From: Limimonas halophila
Lineage (GTDB): Bacteria; Pseudomonadota; Alphaproteobacteria; Kiloniellales; Rhodovibrionaceae
DNA length: 36,441 bases
NCBI RefSeq assembly: GCF_900100655.1
Contig: NZ_FNCE01000016.1
Location: 1 to 36,441 of the forward strand
Direction: 5' to 3'
Under the pieces are notes generated by a model that was given only the letters and a program-made list of their open reading frames with translations, was not told the origin of the DNA and did not search any database. Positions 29,899 to 36,441 of this stretch are shown one piece after another; the stretch's first letter is position 1; each line of letters opens with the position of its first letter. The position numbers and the translations under genes are program-made.

Positions 29899-30148
29899 GC
29901 CCGGACTCGTCGCTCCTGTATGGTGGTCCCGGTCACAGGCGACCTGATCGCGTTTCGGCGAATCGGCACAATACCGCCCGCCCGGCCGCGCCAGCGCCGG
30001 GGGAGGCTGGCCGGAGATATGGCGCATAGACCGGGGTGGCGCAACCTGGCAGGCCGATGCGCGTCGCACAGTCACGCCGGGCTTGGTTGCGTGGGCGGAT
30101 GCGGTAACCATACCGGGCTAGGCGCATCTCCCGGCGGCGGGGAGTTTC

Positions 30149-31909
30149 ATGGACACACACGCCTTCCTCAACCAAGCTGTCGTTCTGTTGGCGGCAGCGG
30201 TCATCGGCGTCTGGATCGCCAAGCGGCTCGGCCTGGGGGCCGTGCTGGGCTACCTGGCGGCGGGCTTCGTCGTCGGTCCGTGGGGATTGGCCTATTTCCA
30301 GGATTCCGATTCCATTCTCCATTTCGCCGAACTGGGCGTGGTGCTGCTGCTCTTCGTGATCGGGCTGGAGCTGCGCCCGCGCCGGCTGTGGTCGATGCGG
30401 CACAGCGTCCTCGGGCTGGGGTTGTCGCAGGTTCTCGTCTCCGGCGCGGCGCTGGGCGGGTTGGCGTACCTGGCCGGGCTGCCGCCGATCAGCGCCGGCG
30501 TGGTCGGCCTCACGCTGGGACTCTCCTCCACCGCCTTCGCGCTTCAGGTGCTCGGCGAGCGCAAGGAGTTGGCCACCCACCACGGGCGTGCTGCCTTTTC
30601 CGTCCTGCTGTTGCAGGACATCGCCGTGATCCCGATGCTCGCGGCGATCCCGCTCCTGCCGGGGCCAAACGGCGGCGGCACGGCCATGGACGCCGGTGCG
30701 TTCACCGAGGCGCTGAAGGTGGCGGGCGTGCTGGTGGCCGTGGTGGTCGTGGGCCGCGTGGCCCTTCAGCACGCCTTCCGCATTGCCGCGGAAACGCACA
30801 CGCGCGAGATCTTCGCGGCGGCCGCGCTGCTCACCGTCGTGGGCACGGCGCTGTTGATGGACGCGCTCGGGCTGTCCATGGGCCTGGGCGCCTTCCTGGC
30901 GGGCGTGCTGCTCGCCGACACGCACTACCGCCACGCCATCGAGGCCGACATCGAGCCCTTCAAGGGCCTTTTGATGGGGCTGTTCTTCCTGGCCGTGGGG
31001 ATGTCGGTGAACCTGGGCGTGCTTGCCGAGCAGCCCGCCGCGATCCTGGGCGGCGTGGTGGCGCTCGTGGTCGCGAAAGGGGCCATCATCTTTCCGCTCG
31101 CCCGGCTCAACGGGTTGAGCAACCGGGACAGCCTGACCACCGCCGTCGCCATTTCCCAGGGTGGCGAGTTCGCCTTCGTCCTCCTGACGGCGGCCACGGC
31201 GCACGGGGTGGTGGCGGACCCCACGGCCGACGTGCTCACACTGATCGTCATCGGCTCGATGGTCACGACGCCGCTGCTGCTGATGGCGCTGGACCGCGCG
31301 CGGCGCCGGCCCCTGAGCGGGGTGCCGGACGCCATCGACGGCGAAGCGCCGCAGGTCATCGTCGCGGGGCTGGGCCGCTTCGGCCACATCGTGGGCCGCG
31401 TGCTGCGCGCGAACGGGATCACCTTCACCGCCCTGGATCACGATCCCCAGCGCGTGGAGCGCATGAAGCACCTGGGCACGCCCGCCTTTTACGGTGACGC
31501 CTCGCGCCTGGACGTGCTGCGCACCGCCGGGGCGGATGATGCGGCGGCGCTCGTCGTGGCGCTGGACGATGTGGACCAGGCCGAGCGCATCGTCGCCGCC
31601 GCCAAGCAGCACTTCCCGCGCCTGAAGGTTTACGCGCGCGCCCACAACCGGGAGCACGCCCAGCGCCTCATGGGCGCCCGCGCGGATGCGGTGGTGCGCG
31701 AGACCTTTCTTGCCAGCCTGGATCTGAGCGAGCGCTTGCTGACGGGGCTGGGGCTGCCGCAACCGCGCAGCCGTGAGGCGGTGGCTGAATTCCGAGAGCA
31801 CGACGAAAACCAGCTCGCCGCGAGCCTGGGCGAGGACGTCGGCGCGCGCGAACCGGCGAACCGCGACGCCGAGGGGCTCGCCGCGCGCGATCCCGCGAAG
31901 TCCGCTTGA
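30149..31909 (+). CDS. Kef-type K+/H+ antiporter (CPA2) with RCK domain
   Basis: 586-residue inner-membrane cation/proton antiporter. The N-terminal 390 residues have about 12 hydrophobic segments with CPA2 features (LGAVLGYLAAGFVVGPWGL, ELGVVLLLFVIGLELRP, LGLSSTAFALQVL, FSVLLLQDIAVIPMLA with the QD pair of the ion site). After a short linker comes an RCK/TrkA-N domain (QVIVAGLGRFGHIVGRVL... GDASRLDVLRTAGADDAAALVVA) that binds a nucleotide. It resembles KefB/KefC, which release K+ during electrophile stress, but no KefF/KefG partner is present, so gating cannot be inferred. ATG with GGGGAG 6 bases upstream. Monocistronic, divergent from fpr. Confidence 0.9.
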   Translation: MDTHAFLNQAVVLLAAAVIGVWIAKRLGLGAVLGYLAAGFVVGPWGLAYFQDSDSILHFAELGVVLLLFVIGLELRPRRLWSMRHSVLGLGLSQVLVSGAALGGLAYLAGLPPISAGVVGLTLGLSSTAFALQVLGERKELATHHGRAAFSVLLLQDIAVIPMLAAIPLLPGPNGGGTAMDAGAFTEALKVAGVLVAVVVVGRVALQHAFRIAAETHTREIFAAAALLTVVGTALLMDALGLSMGLGAFLAGVLLADTHYRHAIEADIEPFKGLLMGLFFLAVGMSVNLGVLAEQPAAILGGVVALVVAKGAIIFPLARLNGLSNRDSLTTAVAISQGGEFAFVLLTAATAHGVVADPTADVLTLIVIGSMVTTPLLLMALDRARRRPLSGVPDAIDGEAPQVIVAGLGRFGHIVGRVLRANGITFTALDHDPQRVERMKHLGTPAFYGDASRLDVLRTAGADDAAALVVALDDVDQAERIVAAAKQHFPRLKVYARAHNREHAQRLMGARADAVVRETFLASLDLSERLLTGLGLPQPRSREAVAEFREHDENQLAASLGEDVGAREPANRDAEGLAARDPAKSA

Positions 31910-32006
31910 CCGGGACGCTCGCGTGGCCAAGGCGCGTGGCAGCCCGCACACGCGGCGGGGCACGACATCGTGATCGGGCGCGGCGGCAGGCCGCGGTGCG
32001 CCGATA

Positions 32007-32035
32007 TTGGCTTACGAAACAAAGTGCGTTACACG
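32007..32035 (+). promoter_or_regulatory. Possible promoter of the small Cys-rich gene
   Basis: TTGGCT and TACACG stand 17 bases apart on the plus strand; the -35 fits 4/6, the -10 poorly. It lies about 60 bases upstream of the small gene at 32093, and the stretch is more A+T-rich than its surroundings. Weak consensus evidence only. Confidence 0.25.
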
Positions 32036-32092
32036 ACTGTCATCTTTCGCGCGGCCCGAAGCGTGGCCCCGGAGGATTTTTTGGAGGTATCG

Positions 32093-32296
32093 ATGGCGTC
32101 CGACCGAAATGCAGGCGCGGCCTCGGTGGCTTGGCACGACGAGCCGTGTTGCGGCGGCTTGCGCGGGATGGCAGCTGACGTTCGCCCGATTGTCGCGGAC
32201 CGCTGTCCGCTGTGCTGGGGCACCGGCACGACGTGCTTGGCGCAGTGCCTCCACGCCTGGGTCGCCAACGGTGGGGACGACCCGTCGTCGGCGTAG
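32093..32296 (+). CDS. Small protein with one DnaJ-type CxxCxGxG motif
   Basis: 67-residue protein, not recognised. It contains CPLCWGTG, an exact CxxCxGxG zinc-finger repeat as found four times in DnaJ, followed by TTCLAQC, plus an earlier CC pair. Six cysteines in 67 residues suggest metal binding. There is no signal peptide or membrane helix. Translation signals are good: GGAGG lies 5 bases before the ATG, with another GGAGG 12 bases further up. The longer frame starting upstream runs through a likely promoter and is not preferred. It converges on a small HTH gene (75 bp apart). Some alphaproteobacterial relatives may exist under family-less annotations; I cannot check. Confidence 0.6.
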   Translation: MASDRNAGAASVAWHDEPCCGGLRGMAADVRPIVADRCPLCWGTGTTCLAQCLHAWVANGGDDPSSA

Positions 32297-32298
32297 CC

Positions 32299-32358
32299 GC
32301 CCGTTTTGTGGTCGGAACCGGGGTGGCGCTCCCAGCGGCGAACGGGCATTCGGTTTTT
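32299..32358. terminator. Possible bidirectional terminator between two small genes
   Basis: GCCCGTT (32299-32305) pairs with AACGGGC (32341-32347) across a 35-base loop. A run of five T follows at 32354-32358 on the plus strand. It sits between the convergent Cys-rich and HTH genes. The loop is long, so confidence is low. Confidence 0.3.
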
Positions 32359-32371
32359 CGGTTGGACCCGG

Positions 32372-32575
32372 TCAGGCCGGTTTCATGGCCGCGGCCGCAG
32401 CCGCCTCGCGCAGCAGCCAGCGCACCTCGTGCTCCGGGAGCGCGAGCGCGTCGGCGATTTCGGGTCCGGTGAAGCTGTTGACCGCCAGCGCCACCACGTC
32501 CCGGTGCGAGCGCGTCAGCACCGCCGCTGGCCGGGCGGGCGTGATGTAGCTGCTCCAATCGATACACCGCGTCAT
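32372..32575 (-). CDS. Small HTH DNA-binding protein (LuxR/sigma-region-4-like)
   Basis: 67-residue protein consisting of little more than a helix-turn-helix: LTRSHRDVVALAVNSFTGPEIADALALPEHEVRWLLREA follows the pattern of GerE/LuxR C-terminal domains and sigma region 4 (Leu-Thr start, glycine at the turn, EIA, EHEV recognition helix). No sensor or receiver domain is attached. The ATG at 32575 has AAGGGGGT 6 bases upstream. Its upstream region carries three evenly spaced TGTGGA hexamers. The exact family is uncertain; it is most likely a small transcription regulator, possibly self-regulating. Confidence 0.65.
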   Translation of the reverse strand: MTRCIDWSSYITPARPAAVLTRSHRDVVALAVNSFTGPEIADALALPEHEVRWLLREAAAAAAMKPA

Positions 32576-32612
32576 CTGCGACCCCCTTCGAGGGTGGTGT
32601 CTCGTTTAGACC

Positions 32613-32640
32613 TGTGGACAGCGTGTGGAGCGTCTGTGGA
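32613..32640. repeat. Three TGTGGA hexamers at 11-bp spacing
   Basis: TGTGGA occurs at 32613, 32624 and 32635, exactly 11 bp apart, so each copy lies on about the same face of the helix. The array is 38-65 bp upstream of the small HTH gene (minus strand) and overlaps where its -35 should be, next to a TCTAAA -10-like hexamer (32610-32605). This suits an operator for a dimeric or multimeric regulator. Confidence 0.5.
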
Positions 32641-32722
32641 CGATGCAACAGCCCGCGGCCGGACTCTGCAGGTTTGAACGGCAAATCAGGTCGACTCGGT
32701 CAGCCGGGTCTCCGCCACGGTG

Positions 32723-32805
32723 GTTGTGACCGTATTGTTTTCTTTCCCAACAGTATGCATTTGCAAAATTTATAAATCGGCAATTGCTAAACTTTTGGTT
32801 GTTCC
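32723..32805. other. AT-rich patch without a gene
   Basis: A stretch far richer in A+T than its surroundings (for example TTTGCAAAATTTATAAATC), lying between the HTH gene and the 3' end of the arginine operon. TATAAA-like sequences are present on both strands, but no promoter pair with good spacing could be assigned. No open frame was seen. It could be a distal regulatory region of the HTH gene or a binding site for a nucleoid protein. Confidence 0.35.
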
Positions 32806-32855
32806 AAGCCCTTCAGGGCGGCCAGGTAACCGGGACTCGGTATGCGACTCGGGGG

Positions 32856-32874
32856 CGACTCGAAACTGGAGTCG
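32856..32874 (-). terminator. Hairpin just past the ornithine aminotransferase gene
   Basis: CGACTC / GAGTCG with a 7-base loop, 9 bases beyond the stop codon on the minus strand, within a stretch where GACTCG recurs three times. No T tract. A possible end of the arginine-degradation transcript. Confidence 0.3.
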
Positions 32875-32883
32875 GGCCGGACG

Positions 32884-34094
<1,211 letters not shown>

Positions 34095-34098
<4 letters not shown>

Positions 34099-35036
34099 TG
34101 CGGCCGCCGGCTCAGGATGCGTTCGCCGAACAGGCTCTTCACCATCTCCACCGCCGTTTCCGCCGTTGCGTTGTGAACGTCGAACGCCGGGTTCAGCTCG
34201 ACCACGTCGAGCGAGGCCAGCAGGCCCGTGTCGTGGATCATCTCCATGCACAACTGGGCCTCGCGGTAGGTCGGGCCACCCTTGACCCGCGTGCCGACGC
34301 CGGGCGCCACGCTGGAGTCGAGCATGTCCACGTCGAAGCTGACGTGCAGGTGTGCGCCCTCGGCCGTCGCGTGTGCGAGCGCTTCTTCCATGACGGGACG
34401 TATGCTGCGTTCGTCGATCTCGCGCATGTCGGCGACGGGCAGGCCGTGCGCCGCGACGGTGCGCTTTTCCAGGCGGTCGATGGCGCGCACGCCGATCTGA
34501 TGGAAGCGCGCCGCCGGCACCATCGGGGTGGCGTCGCTCAGCCCCGTCAGCTCGGGCGGTCCCAGCCCGGCGGCGACGGCCACGGGCATGCCGTGCAGGT
34601 TGCCGGAGACGCTCGTTTCCGGCGTGTTGAAGTCGGCGTGCGCGTCCAGCCACAGCACCCGCAGCGGCTTGCCGGCGGCGCGGCAGTGGGCGGACGCCGC
34701 GGCCAGCGAGCCCATCGACAGCGCGTGGTCGCCGCCCATCAGCACGGGGATGCGGCCGGTCGCCAGCGCCTCGCCCACGGTGTCGCGCACGCCCCGGCAC
34801 CAGGTCGCGGTCTCCGGCAGGTGGCGCAGGCCGTCCACGGGTGCGTGGCCTGGGTGCGAGGGGCCGGTCAGGTTGCCCCAGTCGACCACCTCGCCGGCGA
34901 TCTCCGCCAGGGCCTCGGTCATGCCCGCCACGCGCAGTGCTTCCGGCCCCATCGACGCGCCGCGGTGCGCCGCCGCCACGTCGCCGGGGGCGCCGATGAG
35001 CGCGATGGATCGGTGGTCATCGGCCGGCGGGGTCAT
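34095..35036 (-). CDS. rocF: Arginase
   Basis: 313-residue ureohydrolase splitting arginine into ornithine and urea. The binuclear manganese ligands are in GGDHALSMG, DAHADFNTPETSVSGNLHGMP and SFDVDMLDSSVAPGVGT; the SGNLHGMP segment and length are arginase-like, unlike agmatinase. Ornithine is passed to the coupled rocD product, giving glutamate from arginine. I prefer the ATG at 35036 (MTPPADDHRS): an in-frame ATG at 35054 exists but sits on the edge of a 9-bp hairpin. Neither has a strong ribosome site (TAGG lies 9 bases before the chosen one). The gene follows the TVP38-type gene by 54 bp. Confidence 0.94.
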
Positions 35037-35053
35037 GCGCGGCAGCCTACCCA

Positions 35054-35075
35054 TGCTGGTCCGGTGGGACCAGCA
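35054..35075 (-). other. Hairpin at the arginase 5' end
   Basis: A perfect 9-bp stem (TGCTGGTCC / GGACCAGCA) with a 4-base loop lies between the TVP38-type gene and arginase. On the minus strand its last stem base is the A of the alternative ATG at 35054. It may separate the two transcripts or affect arginase translation. Confidence 0.45.
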
Positions 35076-35090
35076 CGGATGACCGAGCGA

Positions 35091-35810
35091 TCAGGTGGCC
35101 GTCGGCGCCTGACGCCACGCCGTGACGCGCTTGGCGATCGTGGGCAGGAGTGCGAAGGCGGCCAGGGCCAGCAGCGGCAGCAGCACCGAGGGCTGGAGGA
35201 CGATGCCCATGTTCGGGGTGCCGCCCGCGTCGAGGATGGTGCCCACCCCGTTGCCCAGGCTGGCGTAGACGACCGTCCCCGGCAGGATGCCCAGCGCCGT
35301 CGCCGTGACGTAGGTGCGCAGCTTCACGCCCAGCAGCGCCGGGGCGAGGTTGAGCAGCCAGAACGGCACCAGCGGGATCAGCCGCATCGCCAGCAGATAG
35401 CTGAAGGCGTCGCGGCGCAGGCCGTCGCGGATGCGGGTCATGCGCGCGCCGCTGACCTTGTCCGCCAGATCGCCCAGGCCGGCGCGCGCGGCCAGGAAGA
35501 GCCCCGTGGCGCCGATCGTCGCGCCGACGGCGGCGAAGGCGCCGCCCAGCCAGGTGCCGAAGAGAAAGCCGCCCAGAATGGTGAGCACGGCGCCGCCCGG
35601 CACCGACAGCGCCGTGGCCCCGGCGTAGGCCAGGATGTAGGCGCCGATGATGAGCACGGGGTTGCGGTCCGCGAGCGCGGTCAGGGTGTCGCGGTGCGCC
35701 GCCAGGGCGTCGAAGCTCAGGTACTGGTACAGGCCGGAGGCGTAGACCCCCGCCATCGCGAGGGCGATCGCGGCAAGGGGCAGGGCACGGCGAAGAAAAG
35801 AGCGGGGCAT
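35091..35810 (-). CDS. TVP38/TMEM64 family membrane protein
   Basis: 239-residue inner-membrane protein of the VTT/DedA superfamily. It has about five to six hydrophobic segments and the family core: ILAYAGATALSVPGGAVLTILGGFLFGTWLGG, then FSYLLAMRLIPLVPFWLLNLAPALLGV and LGILPGTVVYASLGNGVG (the Arg-x-x-Pro and Gly-Pro-type re-entrant motifs). Members are linked to lipid scrambling, membrane homeostasis or, in some cases, transport; the specific role is unknown. ATG with AGGAGG at 7 bases. Its upstream region contains the pair of 71-bp repeats. It may share a transcript with arginase, though a hairpin separates them. Confidence 0.88.
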   Translation of the reverse strand: MPRSFLRRALPLAAIALAMAGVYASGLYQYLSFDALAAHRDTLTALADRNPVLIIGAYILAYAGATALSVPGGAVLTILGGFLFGTWLGGAFAAVGATIGATGLFLAARAGLGDLADKVSGARMTRIRDGLRRDAFSYLLAMRLIPLVPFWLLNLAPALLGVKLRTYVTATALGILPGTVVYASLGNGVGTILDAGGTPNMGIVLQPSVLLPLLALAAFALLPTIAKRVTAWRQAPTAT

Positions 35811-35922
35811 CGGGAACCTCCTGAGGTGCGCATAGGCGGCTGTGCTGCACCCCGATATAGGCCGCCGCGGCTCGAACCGCTGTGACCGCCCTCACTTTGC
35901 GAGCGGAGTCCGTCCGGAATGT

Positions 35923-35993
35923 CCGGCTGTCGGGATCCCGGCGAGGTAAGCCGCTCAAAACTTCGTTCTGATGCGATCAAACACGCTGTGTTT
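35923..35993. repeat. 71-bp intergenic repeat, copy 1
   Basis: First of two direct repeats of 71 bp with a 99-bp period (second copy 36022-36092); 52 of 71 positions match by hand alignment. It begins CCGGCTGTCGGGATCCCGGC and ends in a hairpin (CAAACAC / GTGTTTG with GCT loop, 35978-35994, one base past the repeat). Confidence 0.7.
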
Positions 35994-36021
35994 GCCGACG
36001 GTGCTGCACGGCCCTGAACCG

Positions 36022-36092
36022 CCGGCTGTCGGGACCCCGGCGAATTCAACCGCTCACAAGCCCGGTGTGATGGGATGAAACGGCCGCCGTTT
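36022..36092. repeat. 71-bp intergenic repeat, copy 2
   Basis: Second copy of the repeat at 35923. Its terminal hairpin (GAAACGG / CCGTTTC, loop CCG, 36077-36093) differs from the first at three stem pairs, each change being compensated. It abuts the stop codon of the third MCP on the minus strand, where the hairpin could act as terminator. Besides these repeats, 35811-36093 contains only the presumed promoter of the TVP38-type gene. Confidence 0.7.
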
Positions 36093-36093
36093 C

Positions 36094-36441
36094 TTAGCCC
36101 GTGCGGATGTCGTTGAGGAAGCTGGTTACCTTGTCCCGCAGCGTCTGGGCCTGCTTGTTGATGTCGTCGGCGCTGGACAGGACTTCGCTGGCGGTGGATT
36201 CCGTGGTGTCGGCGGCCTGGGTCACCTCGCCGATGGTGTTGGTGACCTCCTGCGCGCCGGCCGAGGCTTCCTCGATGTTGCGCGCGATCTCCTGGGTGGA
36301 GGCGGTCTGCTCCTCCATCGCCGAGGCGATCGAGGACGCCGTCTCGTCGATCTGCTTGACGCTGGAAGCGATGCGCTCAATCGCCGTCACCGCCTCGCTG
36401 GTCTCGCTCTGCACCTTGTTGATGCGCGCGGAGATGTCCTC
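36094..36441 (-). CDS. Methyl-accepting chemotaxis protein, C-terminal part (cut by window edge)
   Basis: The last 115 residues of a third MCP. The frame is open to the window end, so the start and sensor lie outside. Visible is the C-terminal return helix of the MCP coiled coil: EDISARINKVQSETSEAVTAIERI, SIASAMEEQTASTQEIARNIEEASAGAQEVTNTIGEV and a terminal LRDKVTSFLNDIRTG. SIASAMEEQTASTQEIARN is a standard MCP methylation-helix stretch. No PilZ or CheR-tether sequence follows; the protein ends in RTG. Its stop is one base from the second 71-bp repeat. Confidence 0.93.
   Translation of the reverse strand, partial: EDISARINKVQSETSEAVTAIERIASSVKQIDETASSIASAMEEQTASTQEIARNIEEASAGAQEVTNTIGEVTQAADTTESTASEVLSSADDINKQAQTLRDKVTSFLNDIRTG

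Noticed and set aside
29933-31963. A 676-codon minus-strand frame across the Kef antiporter gene
   Set aside because: Antisense shadow of a gene with clear CPA2 and RCK motifs; its His/Arg/Gln-rich translation resembles no family.
32613-32640. TGTGGA repeats as DnaA boxes of a replication origin
   Set aside because: Only the TGTGGA half matches; the full 9-mer box, dnaA/parAB or other origin genes are absent.
35923-36092. The 71-bp repeats as a CRISPR array
   Set aside because: Only two diverged copies, with a 28-bp interval and repeats far too long; no cas genes.

Overview
The window is a G+C-rich (roughly 70% by eye) chromosomal segment of an alphaproteobacterium, most likely of the Rhodospirillales/Rhodovibrionales group. 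The evidence is the presence of FzlA (an alphaproteobacterial FtsZ partner), DUF3775, a divergent purD/xseA pair, a pseudouridine synthase-rsmD pair near tadA, an Azospirillum-like glutamate synthase with gltD before gltB, and several long methyl-accepting chemotaxis proteins (MCPs). No phage, insertion sequence, CRISPR array, rRNA or tRNA gene was seen. The lineage call is inference from gene content only.

Layout. 1-2500 (minus): a secreted single-Cache protein followed by an MCP, one operon. 2.6-4.5 kb: a large PLP-dependent group II decarboxylase. 4.6-7.2 kb (minus): a translationally coupled chain DUF3775 - class I glutamine amidotransferase (PuuD-like) - RluB/RsuA-type pseudouridine synthase - rsmD. 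tadA (plus) diverges from this chain and converges on an AI-2E-family permease (minus). 9-11.9 kb: purD and xseA, divergent. 11.9-12.6 kb: a gene-poor stretch with extragenic palindromes and a degenerate copy of the 3' end of uppP. 12.6-14.6 kb: an OprP/O-type porin converging on intact uppP. 15.1-21.2 kb: gltD-gltB (NADPH-glutamate synthase). 21.6-23.2 kb: a ZIP metal transporter and fzlA, separated by a double palindrome. 23.4-27.2 kb: an operon of a coiled-coil porin, a truncated PstS-like binding protein and an MCP with a C-terminal PilZ domain. 27.2-29.9 kb (minus): selO with a coupled 90-residue unknown protein, and fpr. 30.1-31.9 kb: a Kef-type K+/H+ antiporter. 32-32.6 kb: two convergent small genes, one carrying a single CxxCxGxG motif, the other a LuxR/sigma-region-4-like HTH preceded by three TGTGGA hexamers at 11-bp spacing. 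32.9-35.8 kb (minus): a TVP38/DedA-type membrane protein, arginase and ornithine aminotransferase. The right end has two diverged 71-bp repeats and the C-terminal end of a third MCP cut by the window edge.

How the genes work together. Much of the window is housekeeping (purine synthesis, DNA repair, tRNA and rRNA modification, cell-wall lipid recycling). Nitrogen handling recurs: glutamate synthase makes glutamate, and arginase plus ornithine aminotransferase break arginine down towards glutamate semialdehyde and glutamate. The least ordinary material is sensory: two separate operons each join a small secreted ligand-binding-type protein to an MCP, and one of these also has its own porin and a PilZ (c-di-GMP-type) output domain. 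The most promising candidate for an undescribed system is the porin / truncated binding protein / MCP-PilZ operon at 23.4-27.2 kb.
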